This document shows positions 25,202 through 34,812 of a stretch of DNA of 61,848 bases, piece after piece. The DNA comes from CADEFF01 sp964569315 (GTDB taxonomy: Bacteria; Pseudomonadota; Alphaproteobacteria; Dongiales; Dongiaceae). The stretch lies in the NCBI GenBank assembly GCA_964569315.1, contig CAZMUZ010000008.1, forward strand, positions 1 to 61,848. The letters run 5' to 3'. The notes below the pieces were generated by a model. It ran no database searches and was not told where the DNA came from. It was given only the letters and a program-made list of their open reading frames with translations. Position 1 is the stretch's first letter. Each line of letters starts with the position of its first letter. Made by a program: the position numbers and the translations under genes.

Positions 25202-25810
25202 TTAGAGGAAGAGCGGGACCACCGAGGCGATGGTGAGCCCGCCCATGATCAGGTTGAAGATCCGGAAGGCGAGCGGAGATTCGAGCCAGCGCCCGATCGC
25301 GACGCCGCCGCCCAGATAGAGCGCGCAGGAGATGAAGGAGATGATGCCCATGATGGCGGTGAGGGGCAGGGCCTGGACCCAGGGCGCCATGTCGGTGCGG
25401 GCGAAGGCGGCGACGGCGCCTACCGCCATCAGCCACGCCTTGGGGTTCACCCACTGGAAGAGGGCGGCCTCGACGAAGGAGAAGGGGCGACCGCGGGTGG
25501 TTCCCGTCGCCGTGCGGCGGGCGGTGGCGATCCGCATCCCGAGCCAGATCAGATAGGCGGCGCCGACATATTTCAGCACCGTATGCAGCCAGGGCACGCT
25601 CTCGAAGATCGTGCCGAGCCCGAGCGCGATCGCCAGCACCATGCCCGAGAATCCGAGCACGATGCCCCAGTAGTGCGGGAGCGAGCGCCGCCAGCCGAAA
25701 TTCGCGCCGGACGCCGTGATCATCACCAGGTTGGGGCCGGGCGTGAAGCTGCTGGCGACGGTGAAGATCAGCAGCGGCAGGAAGGTGGCTGTCCAATAGT
25801 CGACGGGCAT
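25202..25810 (-). CDS. LysE/RhtB-family amino-acid exporter
   Basis: This 202-residue inner-membrane protein has six hydrophobic segments and the family motif SSFTPGPNLVMITASGANFG, followed by GAAYLIWLGMRI and FQWVNPKAWLMAV. It exports amino acids or other small metabolites by proton exchange. The ATG at 25810 was preferred over a longer Arg-rich frame. It is divergent from the double-cupin gene. Confidence 0.88.
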   Translation of the reverse strand: MPVDYWTATFLPLLIFTVASSFTPGPNLVMITASGANFGWRRSLPHYWGIVLGFSGMVLAIALGLGTIFESVPWLHTVLKYVGAAYLIWLGMRIATARRTATGTTRGRPFSFVEAALFQWVNPKAWLMAVGAVAAFARTDMAPWVQALPLTAIMGIISFISCALYLGGGVAIGRWLESPLAFRIFNLIMGGLTIASVVPLFL

Positions 25811-26038
25811 GCTCGGATCCGTACGGGATGTGTCGGGGAAGAGGCGTCGCGTCGAATTTCGGGCGCGCACTTTATCGCGGCTCGTATGCGGCCACCCGCG
25901 CAGTCCGCACGGGCCAGCCTTCCGCCGATGCACAGTCTCGATGCGTGGGCTCGCGCGGCGCGGACTCTCGGGGCGCGGGCAACTATCCAGCCCGGCACCG
26001 GTGGGTTAAACTGGAGCGAGGAAAAGAAGGAGAAAGAT

Positions 26039-26821
26039 ATGGCACAGCCGAAAGTCGTACGTCTCGCGCCGAAAGGCCCGGCCGGCAAGGGAATGGAGCG
26101 GTGGGAGGATATCCCGCAATCGTCGCTCGCCGCCGGCCAGCCGGTTCAGCATGGCCATAGCTACTTCGAGGACAAGGCGCGCGGCCTTTCGGTCGGGGTG
26201 TGGGACTGCACGGCGATGACCACGACGCTCGCGCCCTATCCGGTTAACGAATTCATGGTGCTGCTCGAGGGCGAGGTCACGATCGTCGATGCGGCCGGCC
26301 GGGAGACGACGGTGAAGGCCGGCGAAAGCTTCCTGCTGCCGAAAGGCTTGCCTTGCGTCTGGAAACAGACCGGTTACGTCCGGAAATATTACGTGATCTT
26401 CGACGATGCGTCGGGGCTCAAGCCGTCCGATCGGGCGGCGCTGAAGGTGCTGCGGCCGGATCCGAAGGCGAAGCTGGAGCAGACCGAAAGCCCGTCGCCG
26501 AAGCTGCTGAACGGGCCGATGCCGATGCAGCATGGCAAGGATTATTTCGAGGATGTCAGCGGCCAGTGGACCGTCGGCGTCTGGGATTCCTCGGCCTATC
26601 ACCGCAAGACCATCGATTTCCCCCGGCATGAGCTGATGCATATCCTGGAGGGCGAGGTGACCATCACCGAGGAGGGTTTCCCGCCGCAGACCTTCAAGGC
26701 GGGCGACACCTTCTTCGTCGGCATGGGCGCCCGCAGCGACTTCAACACGCCCGGCTATATCCGGAAGATCTACTGCATCATGCAGCCGAAGAAGGCGGCC
26801 GCGAGCGCGGCGGCCGAATGA
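26039..26821 (+). CDS. Double cupin-domain protein
   Basis: This 260-residue protein is built from two similar halves (about 35-130 and 160-250). Each has the pattern QHG-x-x-YFED, VGVWD, LEGEVTI, then KAG-x-x-F and GY-x-RK. The first half has NEFMVLLEGEV and the second RHELMHILEGEV, so the metal-type histidines are only in the second half. This resembles the EutQ/DUF861-like cupin group. AAGGAG six bases before the ATG supports the start. The function is unknown. Confidence 0.8.
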   Translation: MAQPKVVRLAPKGPAGKGMERWEDIPQSSLAAGQPVQHGHSYFEDKARGLSVGVWDCTAMTTTLAPYPVNEFMVLLEGEVTIVDAAGRETTVKAGESFLLPKGLPCVWKQTGYVRKYYVIFDDASGLKPSDRAALKVLRPDPKAKLEQTESPSPKLLNGPMPMQHGKDYFEDVSGQWTVGVWDSSAYHRKTIDFPRHELMHILEGEVTITEEGFPPQTFKAGDTFFVGMGARSDFNTPGYIRKIYCIMQPKKAAASAAAE

Positions 26822-26858
26822 CGCCTGCCGGATCGCCCGGCATCTCGGCATTCGCGAT

Positions 26859-26887
26859 CCGGGCCCGGCAATCCTCGCCGGGCCCGG
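26859..26887 (+). terminator. Probable terminator after the cupin gene
   Basis: This is an 11-bp perfect GC stem (26859-26869 with 26877-26887) and a 7-nt loop, 38 nt after the cupin stop. The following bases are only weakly T-rich, so efficiency is uncertain. Confidence 0.5.
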
Positions 26888-26925
26888 TTGCGTTCGAGGC
26901 TATTCGGGAGCGATCCACAATTTCT

Positions 26926-26941
26926 CATAATATGTATTATG
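26926..26941. promoter_or_regulatory. AT-rich 16-bp palindrome upstream of mazG
   Basis: CATAATA-TG-TATTATG is a perfect 7-2-7 inverted repeat in an AT-rich island about 80 nt upstream of mazG. It could be an operator or contain a -10 element (CATAAT). No regulator is assigned. Confidence 0.4.
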
Positions 26942-27023
26942 CGACAAACAGACCGGGCAACAAGCCGGCCTCGATCTCGCGTTCAAATACCTTGAAGGCC
27001 CCGCTCAGCCCCGATCCGGTGCG

Positions 27024-27902
27024 ATGAAAAAGCAGCCGCCCGACCGCACCGACGCCACGGCAGCCGACGCTGCGGACCCGATCCAGGACGCGTCCGCCGC
27101 GCCCATCGACCGGCTGCTCGCGATCATGGCGCGGCTCCGGGACCCTGCCCGCGGCTGTCCCTGGGACCTCGAACAGAGCTTCCGGACCATCGTCCCGCAT
27201 ACCATCGAGGAAGCCTACGAGGTGGCGGACGCGATCGAGCGCGACGATATGGCGGGCCTCAAGGACGAGCTCGGCGACCTGCTGTTCCAGGTCGTGTTCT
27301 ATGCGCAGATGGCCCGGGAGGCCGGAAGTTTCGATTTCACCGATATTGTAAACTCGTTATCGAACAAAATGATAAGAAGGCATCCTCATGTGTTTTCGAA
27401 TACTCGTATAGATACGGCCGATGCCCAGACTCTGGCCTGGGAGGAACAAAAGGCCGCCGAGCGGGCCGCTGCGGCGAAGGCGCCCGGGGCGGCGCCGAGC
27501 GAGCTCGACGGCGTTCCGGTCGGCCTCCCGGCCCTGACCCGGGCGGCGAAGCTGCAGAAGCGCGCCGCCCGCATCGGCTTCGACTGGCCGGCGCCCGCCC
27601 CCGTCCTCGACAAGATCGGCGAGGAAACCGCCGAGCTCAGGGCCGAGATGGCGGGTGCGGCGGCGCCCGAGCGCCTCGCCGACGAGTTCGGCGACGTGCT
27701 TTTCGCCTGCGTCAATCTCGCCCGGCATCTGAAGCTCGATCCGGAAACGGCGCTGCGCGGCGCCAACGCGAAGTTCGATCGCCGTTTCCGGCGCGTCGAG
27801 GCGCTGATCGCCGCCCGGAACCCCGGCGGCACGCTCTCGATCGAGGCGCTGGAGGCGCTCTGGCAGCAGGCGAAGCGCGAGGAGCCGGAAGGCACGCCAT
27901 AG
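27024..27902 (+). CDS. mazG: Nucleoside triphosphate pyrophosphohydrolase MazG
   Basis: This 292-residue house-cleaning enzyme hydrolyses NTPs/dNTPs to NMP and PPi. Two MazG repeats are present: the first with CPWDLEQSF, IEEAYEVADAIE and DELGDLLFQVVFYAQMA, the second with IGEETAELRAEM and DEFGDVLFACVNLARHL. The conserved KMIRRHPHVF linker is encoded by an AT-rich, rare-codon patch (27331-27415) unlike the rest of the gene. The ATG at 27024 is chosen although its ribosome binding site is weak. Confidence 0.93.
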   Translation: MKKQPPDRTDATAADAADPIQDASAAPIDRLLAIMARLRDPARGCPWDLEQSFRTIVPHTIEEAYEVADAIERDDMAGLKDELGDLLFQVVFYAQMAREAGSFDFTDIVNSLSNKMIRRHPHVFSNTRIDTADAQTLAWEEQKAAERAAAAKAPGAAPSELDGVPVGLPALTRAAKLQKRAARIGFDWPAPAPVLDKIGEETAELRAEMAGAAAPERLADEFGDVLFACVNLARHLKLDPETALRGANAKFDRRFRRVEALIAARNPGGTLSIEALEALWQQAKREEPEGTP

Positions 27903-27944
27903 ACCGGCGTTGGGGGGCTCCCGGGCGTCGCAGGCGCTCGGCGC

Positions 27945-28379
27945 TCAGCGCTCGGGCGGCTCCTCCGGATATTGCACGGCGCCTTCCGGGATCGTCACGC
28001 CCGGCAGCTTCCGCGTCGTCCAGATATGGATCGCGCCGGTGAGGTCGATCGGCTCCGCGAGCGAACCGCCCTTGAGGCTGACCGTGTCCGGCGCGGCGTC
28101 GCGCTCATGCCAGAGGCGCGACCCGCAGGCCGGGCAGAAGGCGCCGCGCAAGCGTCCGCCGCTGTCGGTCGCCCGCTCCCAGAATTGCGGCTGGCCCCGG
28201 GTCACGCGAAAGCCGGCGCGCGGCAGGATGACGGAGATGCCGAAGGCGCTCGCGGATTGCTTCCGGCATTCCCGGCAGTGGCAGACGAAGACGGCGAGCG
28301 GGCGGCCATCGGCCTCATAGGCGACCGCGCCGCATTGGCACTGGCCGAGAAGGCTGCGGGCGGGTCCTGCCGATGGCAT
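27945..28379 (-). CDS. GFA/CENP-V-domain zinc protein
   Basis: This is a 144-residue protein with the zinc-binding cysteine pattern of the GFA (glutathione-dependent formaldehyde-activating enzyme) family: CQCGAV, CHCRECRK and CPACGSRL. The family name is historical; most members have no proven reaction. The ATG at 28379 lies 14 nt after the stop of the upstream dehydrogenase gene, so they are probably co-transcribed; a TTG at 28397 would lengthen it by six residues. It is convergent with mazG. Confidence 0.85.
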   Translation of the reverse strand: MPSAGPARSLLGQCQCGAVAYEADGRPLAVFVCHCRECRKQSASAFGISVILPRAGFRVTRGQPQFWERATDSGGRLRGAFCPACGSRLWHERDAAPDTVSLKGGSLAEPIDLTGAIHIWTTRKLPGVTIPEGAVQYPEEPPER

Positions 28380-28393
28380 CGCCCGCCCCGCCC

Positions 28394-29266
28394 TCAATCT
28401 TTCATCAGGAGATGCATCAGGCTCGAAGTGTCCCAGCGCCCGCCGCCCCGCGCCTGCACCTGGGCGTAGAACTGATCGACCAGCGCCGTCACCGGAAGCC
28501 GCGCGCCGTTGCGCTTGGCTTCTTCAAGGCAGATCGAAAGATCCTTCCGCATCCAGTTGACCGCAAATCCGAAATCGAACTTTCCCTGAGCCATGGTCGG
28601 CGCCCGGTTCTCCATCTGCCAGGAGCCGGCTGCGCCCTTGGAGATGCAGTCCACGAGGCGGGTCGTGTCGAGCCCCGCCTTCATCGCGAAATTCATGCCT
28701 TCGGAGAGGCCCTGGACGAGGCCTGCGATGCAGATCTGGTTCACCATCTTGGCGAGCTGGCCGGAGCCGACGGGCCCCATCAGGATGCAGGCCCGCGCAT
28801 AGGAGTCGATCACCGGCTTCGCCTGGTCGAAATCCGCCTCGGCGCCGCCGACCATGACCGTGAGCTTGCCGTTCTCGGCGCCGGCCTGGCCGCCGGAAAC
28901 CGGTGCGTCGAGGAAGCGGAGGCCCTTCTCGCCCGCGATCTGCGCGCTCTCCCGCGCCACCTCGGCCGAGGCCGTGGTGTGATCGACGAAGAGCGCGCCC
29001 TTTGCCATTCCGGCGAAAGCGCCCTTCCCGCCCTGCAGGACCGAGCGCAGATCGTCGTCATTGCCGACGCAGGCGAACACGATCTCCGCGCCTTTCGCGG
29101 CCTCGGCGGGCGTGGCCGCGCTCTTGCCGCCATGTTTCTCGACCCAGGCCGCCGCCCGCGCCGGCGTGCGGTTATAGACGGTGACCTGATGGCCGGCCTT
29201 GAGCAGGTGTCCCGCCATCGGGAACCCCATTACGCCCAGACCGAGAAACGCGACCTTCTTCGACAT
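28394..29266 (-). CDS. NAD(P)-dependent beta-hydroxyacid dehydrogenase
   Basis: This 290-residue enzyme belongs to the 3-hydroxyisobutyrate / tartronate semialdehyde reductase family. It shows FLGLGVMGFPMAGHLLKAG, the substrate motif DAPVSGGQAGAENGKLTVMVGG, and the catalytic Lys region GSGQLAKMVNQ. A specific substrate is not evident; GlxR-like or MmsB-like activities are both possible. It precedes the GFA-type gene on the same strand. Confidence 0.88.
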   Translation of the reverse strand: MSKKVAFLGLGVMGFPMAGHLLKAGHQVTVYNRTPARAAAWVEKHGGKSAATPAEAAKGAEIVFACVGNDDDLRSVLQGGKGAFAGMAKGALFVDHTTASAEVARESAQIAGEKGLRFLDAPVSGGQAGAENGKLTVMVGGAEADFDQAKPVIDSYARACILMGPVGSGQLAKMVNQICIAGLVQGLSEGMNFAMKAGLDTTRLVDCISKGAAGSWQMENRAPTMAQGKFDFGFAVNWMRKDLSICLEEAKRNGARLPVTALVDQFYAQVQARGGGRWDTSSLMHLLMKD

Positions 29267-29410
29267 GCCCTGCCCCTTCTTTTCCGGCGGATTGCGCGGC
29301 CGATATTACCGAGCGCGGCCGCGGCCGCCAACGCCGGGGACGCCTTCGCGCGCGCATTCGCTCTGCGGATTTCGCAGCGCCGAACGCGCCGCCTGCGGAG
29401 ATGAAGCGCT

Positions 29411-30222
29411 TCAGACCTCGTCGCTCAGCAGCAGCCGGTGCAGCGCGTCCCAACTCGCCCGATCGGGCGCCAGCAGCATCCCGGACTCCTTCGTCCGGTT
29501 CGGCTCATAGCCCCCGCCGCCGAGATAGGCGGCATAGCCGCCCGCCTCGCGATGGATCAGCACGCCCGCCGCGTGATCCCACGGCATCAGCTTCGTCACC
29601 AGCAGGAAATTCATCTCGGCGCGGGCGAGGCGGAGATATTCATGCGCGGCCGAGCGCAGGGATTTCAACGTCTTCACCCGGTCGCGCCGGTCCTGCACCC
29701 GTTGCCCGAGCCGCTTGTCGCCGAAATAGCCCGACAGCAGCACGCCGCTGAGCTCGGCCGGGCGTTCCGGCGCCGACAGGACCCGCAGGCGGTGCGAACC
29801 CTCCCAGGCACCCTCGCCCGCCGCCGCCGTAACCGTTTCATGCGCCACGGGATCGTGGATCCAGCCGGCCGCGAGCTCTCCGTCGCGCAGCAACGCCACG
29901 ATCACGGCGAAGAAGGGGCGGCTTTCGGTGAAATTGTAGGTGCCGTCCACCGGATCGATGATCCAGCTCCAGCCCTGGCCCGTGAGATGGGCGAGGAGGT
30001 CGGGATCGGCCGCGGTCGCCTCTTCGCCGACCACGCGCGAGCCCGGGAGAATGTCCTGGAAGGCGCCGGTGAGCTTCCGCTCGGTCGCCTCGTCGGCGAC
30101 GGTGACGAGGTCGCCCGGCCCCTTCTCGCGGATATCGCCCGCGCGCAGCTTGTCGAAGCGCGACATGATCTCCGCCGCCGCCACCTCCGCGATGACGGCG
30201 CTGATCCGGTCGATGTCGGGGA

Positions 30223-30226
<4 letters not shown>
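29411..30226 (-). CDS. Inositol-monophosphatase-family protein
   Basis: This is a 271-residue Mg-dependent phosphatase. The metal motifs are GEEAT, WIIDPVDGTYNF and WDHAAGVLI. Family members act on inositol phosphate, histidinol phosphate, 3-prime-phosphoadenosine phosphates or fructose bisphosphate, and the sequence does not decide between them. Its start overlaps the hflX stop by 4 nt, so it is the last gene of the hfq-hflX transcription unit. Confidence 0.87.
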
Positions 30227-31557
<1,331 letters not shown>

Positions 31558-31809
31558 CTACTCCTCGTCGCCCTCCTTGGCGCCGTCGAAGAGCTGCACC
31601 GGCTGCGCCGGCATGATGGTGGATATGGCGTGCTTGTAGACCAGTTGCGAGTGGGCATCACGACGCAGCAGCACCGAGAAATTGTCGAACCAGGTGACGA
31701 TCCCCTGCAGCTTCACGCCATTCACGAGGAAGACCGTGACCGGCACCTTCCCCTTGCGGATGTGGTTGAGAAAAACGTCCTGGACGTTCTGGGACTTCTC
31801 CGTAGCCAT
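31558..31809 (-). CDS. hfq: RNA chaperone Hfq
   Basis: This is an 83-residue Sm-like protein. The Sm1 region is VFLNHIRKGKVPVTVFLVNGVKLQGIVTWFDNFSVLLRRD, described here by its ends, and Sm2 contains VYKHAISTI. It forms a hexamer that pairs small RNAs with mRNAs. In alphaproteobacteria Hfq also affects nitrogen control (nifA/ntr expression), and the ntr operon lies nearby. The short acidic tail KEGDEE is typical. About 170 nt of leader separates it from the HAD gene, so it has room for its own promoter. Confidence 0.96.
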   Translation of the reverse strand: MATEKSQNVQDVFLNHIRKGKVPVTVFLVNGVKLQGIVTWFDNFSVLLRRDAHSQLVYKHAISTIMPAQPVQLFDGAKEGDEE

Positions 31810-31979
31810 TGGCTCCCTCTTCTTCTCTCTGTTCTTCGGGGCCCGGTCTTGCTTGGGACCGCCCTTAAGCGAGTCCGATGGACGCAGCTAGCCCTGCCTT
31901 CTGCGCGCGGCGCGACTGCGAACCGATGCGTCCTTTTGGGCAGCACAGAGGTAGCACAAAATGCGGCAGCGGCGAAATC

Positions 31980-32639
31980 TCACAGTTTGGCAATAATTTC
32001 CGTGAGTTCCGAACAGTTGCGGAGGTGCAGCGCCGGGGGGTGGTGCGGGAACTCGCCGGGCCCCGGCGGCTCGGCCCGGAGCAGCACCGGGACGCAGCCG
32101 CTCGCGAAGGCGCAGGCGAGGTCGATATCGGTGTCGCCGACGAACCAGACCGCCGGCCCCGGAGGGACGCCGCTATCCTGCAGCGCGAGGCGGACGGGGT
32201 CCGGCGCGGGCTTGTCGCGGGCGGCGTCGCCTGCCCCGACCAGCCGCCCGAAATGGCCGACCCAGCCGAGTTGCTCCGCCTCGGTGCGCAGGAACGCCCC
32301 GCGCTTGTTGCTGACCACGCCGAGCGCGATCCCCTGCCCGGCCAGCCCCGCCAGCATGGCGCCGGCGCCGGCCATTTCGCGCAGCTCCTGAAGATGGGTC
32401 GCGGCGAAGGTCTCGTAGAAGATCCGTTCCGCATCGCGCCAGCGGTCGCCGAACATCGCGGGGAAGCTGTCGCGGAGCGACGCCCGCACCCGCGCGCGCG
32501 TTTCCTCGAGCGTCCAGGGCTCGTGACCCATGGCGGCGAGCGCGGCGTTGAGGGCGGTGCGGATGACGCCCCAATTGTCGACGAGGGTGTTGTCCCAGTC
32601 GAACAGGATGGCGCGCGGGAGGCTGAGCGTCGCGGCCAT
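31980..32639 (-). CDS. HAD-family hydrolase (phosphoglycolate-phosphatase-like)
   Basis: This 219-residue phosphatase has HAD motif I as FDWDNTLVDNW (nucleophile Asp14), motif II in VVSNKRG, the motif III Lys in DKPAPDP and motif IV in FVGDTDIDLACA. The third residue of DxDNT is unusual only in having Asn at the usual G/S-type position. The substrate is unknown. Its start overlaps the aminotransferase stop by 1 nt. Confidence 0.88.
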   Translation of the reverse strand: MAATLSLPRAILFDWDNTLVDNWGVIRTALNAALAAMGHEPWTLEETRARVRASLRDSFPAMFGDRWRDAERIFYETFAATHLQELREMAGAGAMLAGLAGQGIALGVVSNKRGAFLRTEAEQLGWVGHFGRLVGAGDAARDKPAPDPVRLALQDSGVPPGPAVWFVGDTDIDLACAFASGCVPVLLRAEPPGPGEFPHHPPALHLRNCSELTEIIAKL

Positions 32640-33499
32640 CAGAGTGGCGGCGTCGCCAGGGCGTGCGCGATGAAGAGATTCCGGAGCTTCCGGGCGACCG
32701 GTCCGGGCTTGCCGTCGCCGACCGGCTTGCCGTCGATGCTGGAAACCGACAGCACGAAGGCGCTGGAGCTGGTGATCATGGCTTCCTTCGCCTGCAGGGC
32801 TTCGGCGAGCGAGAAGCGGCGCTGCTCGAGCTCGATGCCCGTGTCGGCCGCCAGTTTCGCGACGCTCTGCCGCGTGATGCCGTTGAGGATGGGGTGGCCG
32901 GCGTCGCGCGTCACCAGCGCCCCATCCGCACTCACGATCCAGGCATTGGTCGTGGTGCCTTCCGTCACCATCCCGTCGGCATCGAGCTGCCAGCCTTCGT
33001 AGGCGCCCTGCTCCGTCGCCGCCTGCTTGCCGAGCAGGTTCGGCAGAAGCCCGATCGCCTTGATGTCGCAGCGCTGCCAGCGGATGTCCGGCATGGTGAT
33101 CACCGGCACGCCTTCCTCGATCTGCTGCGCCGAGGGCGGCCGCGCGCGCCGCACGATCGCGACGAAGGCGGTCCTGGACCGTGCGGGAAACTTGTGGTCG
33201 CGCGGCGCGACGCCTCGGGTCGCCTGGAAATAGAGCGATGCGTCGGCGAGGCCGTTGCGCCGGACGAGCTCGCGCAGGACGAGCTTCAGCGCCGCGCGCG
33301 ACATCGGCGGCGCGATGCGAAGCTCGCGCAGCGAGTAGTCGAAACGGTCGAGATGCGGCCCCTCGTCCACCAGCCTGCCGCGGTAGATCGGCACCACCTC
33401 ATAGACCCCGTCGGCGAGCTGGTAGCCGCGATCCTCGACATGGACCGAGGCGCGGTGATGCGGAACATATTGGCCGTTGACGTAGGCGATGCGGGGCAT
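32639..33499 (-). CDS. Class IV aminotransferase, D-amino-acid transaminase-like
   Basis: This is a 286-residue PLP enzyme. The opening YVNGQYVPHHRASVHVEDRGY and YEVVPIYRGRLVDEGPHLDR are typical of D-amino-acid transaminase; PLP Lys is in CDIKAIGLLPN and the cofactor-binding region is EGTTTNAWIV. It produces D-amino acids such as D-Glu or D-Ala, or acts on branched-chain substrates. It lies between the ntr/trkA block and hfq, an order known in Rhodospirillales as recalled. Confidence 0.88.
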   Translation of the reverse strand: MPRIAYVNGQYVPHHRASVHVEDRGYQLADGVYEVVPIYRGRLVDEGPHLDRFDYSLRELRIAPPMSRAALKLVLRELVRRNGLADASLYFQATRGVAPRDHKFPARSRTAFVAIVRRARPPSAQQIEEGVPVITMPDIRWQRCDIKAIGLLPNLLGKQAATEQGAYEGWQLDADGMVTEGTTTNAWIVSADGALVTRDAGHPILNGITRQSVAKLAADTGIELEQRRFSLAEALQAKEAMITSSSAFVLSVSSIDGKPVGDGKPGPVARKLRNLFIAHALATPPL

Positions 33500-33556
33500 G
33501 GCGGGCTATCTGAGGAGGTTGCGGTGTGCAGATGGCAGAATTTAGGCCTCGAGATG

Positions 33557-34546
33557 TCAGGCTGTCGATTTCCCCGATTTTCGCGTCTGGCTGGGGAGCT
33601 CGCCGAAAAGCTCGCGATAGCTCGCAGCGAAGCGGCCCAGATGCGTCATTCCGTGATCGAACGCAATTCGGGTAACGGAGAGGCCTTCCCGATTGTCGGT
33701 CTTCAGCCTCTGCCTGATCCGATTCAGCCGGAGGGCTCTGACGAATTCCTGCGGGCTGGTGTCCAGCGTGCGCCGGAACGCATATTCGAGCTGACGGCGG
33801 CTCAGGGAAAGCGCCTCGCATACCCGCGCGACCCGGATGTCTTCGTCGATATGCGCATGGATCCACGCCTGCGCCCGTCGAACTTCCCGCATATGGTTGA
33901 TCGCCGACGGCGATGTCCTGAACGATGGCCAGGCAGGATCGCTGCAGGTGCCGGCGAGTATCGCCAGGTAGTCGGAGACGAGGTGCGAAGCCCCTGGCGA
34001 AATCTCGCCGTTGGCGGCCGCGGCGCGGAGGCCGGCGACCGTGCGATCGAGGCTCGCCCGAATCCTTCCGAAGGATGCGTGAGGCAAACGCCGCGCCGCG
34101 ACCGACCCGGCATGGGGATCCGTTGCCATGCCCGTTGCGGCGAGCTGGGCAGCGGCCCACGCGGCGGCCGGCAGGGTGAAGCCGGCATAGGAGAACCCCG
34201 GCATGACGGCGCCCTCGAGCGTCGAGCCGACGGGGATCGTCAGCAACATCTCGTCTTCAAGCGGCACACCGCAGATCGACGTTCCGTTCGATTTGTGGAC
34301 GACGACGAGCGCGACGCAACCGGGGGCCATCGGTCCCTCGATCTGGAGCTTGAAATGGAGATCCGCGATATCCAGCCCCCAGCCGTCGGTGCCTTGAAAT
34401 TGCTGGAGCCGCGATGGCGTTCCCGTGGCGGAAAGCCGGTCGATCCGCAACGTCGTGTTGGATACCGCATGGCGAAGATCATCCGGATTCGAGATGGATC
34501 TCTGCCTGAACGAGACGGGGTTGTCGGAGGCGGGAACGCCGGTCAC
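33557..34546 (-). CDS. AraC-family transcriptional regulator
   Basis: This regulator of about 329 residues has a C-terminal double helix-turn-helix DNA-binding domain (DEDIRVARVCEALSLSRRQLE through VTRIAFDHGMTHLGRFAASY). The N-terminal half is a ligand-sensing region of the EutR/OruR-like type. The start is uncertain: GTG at 34546, preceded by AGAAGAG, gives the typical family length, while the open frame continues upstream into the divergent promoter. It is divergent from the sulfatase gene and is its most likely regulator. Confidence 0.8.
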   Translation of the reverse strand: MTGVPASDNPVSFRQRSISNPDDLRHAVSNTTLRIDRLSATGTPSRLQQFQGTDGWGLDIADLHFKLQIEGPMAPGCVALVVVHKSNGTSICGVPLEDEMLLTIPVGSTLEGAVMPGFSYAGFTLPAAAWAAAQLAATGMATDPHAGSVAARRLPHASFGRIRASLDRTVAGLRAAAANGEISPGASHLVSDYLAILAGTCSDPAWPSFRTSPSAINHMREVRRAQAWIHAHIDEDIRVARVCEALSLSRRQLEYAFRRTLDTSPQEFVRALRLNRIRQRLKTDNREGLSVTRIAFDHGMTHLGRFAASYRELFGELPSQTRKSGKSTA

Positions 34547-34812
34547 GGAAGCTCTTCTGCGCAAAACGGATAGCGGAGACCGCAAGTCTGTGCGACTGAT
34601 CGGCAGACAGTGGAACAGGTAAGTAATCAGCGATTTTCGTCGATAGATCAAATAGTTTCCGTCAAGATGCCAACCTCTATGGTCGAGATTCCCGGTGCGG
34701 GATTCCTGAAAATCGTGGTCTCCGACACCGCTCGAACCGAGAGCGGGCGCATCGCTGCGGTCCCCTTCCATGCCTCCTCGCGACCGGGAGAATCGACGAA
34801 AGGATCGAAGAA
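34547..34812. promoter_or_regulatory. Divergent control region between AraC regulator and sulfatase
   Basis: This region of about 266 nt has an AT-richer patch at 34615-34680 that probably contains the promoters. An inverted repeat CCGCTC-N7-GAGCGG occurs at 34728-34746. AAAGGA precedes the sulfatase ATG. AraC-type operators are often asymmetric direct repeats and none was confidently recognised. Confidence 0.35.

Noticed and set aside
31810..31979. Small gene or sRNA in the hfq leader
   Set aside because: The stretch is less GC-rich and probably contains the hfq promoter, but no credible ORF or terminator was seen.
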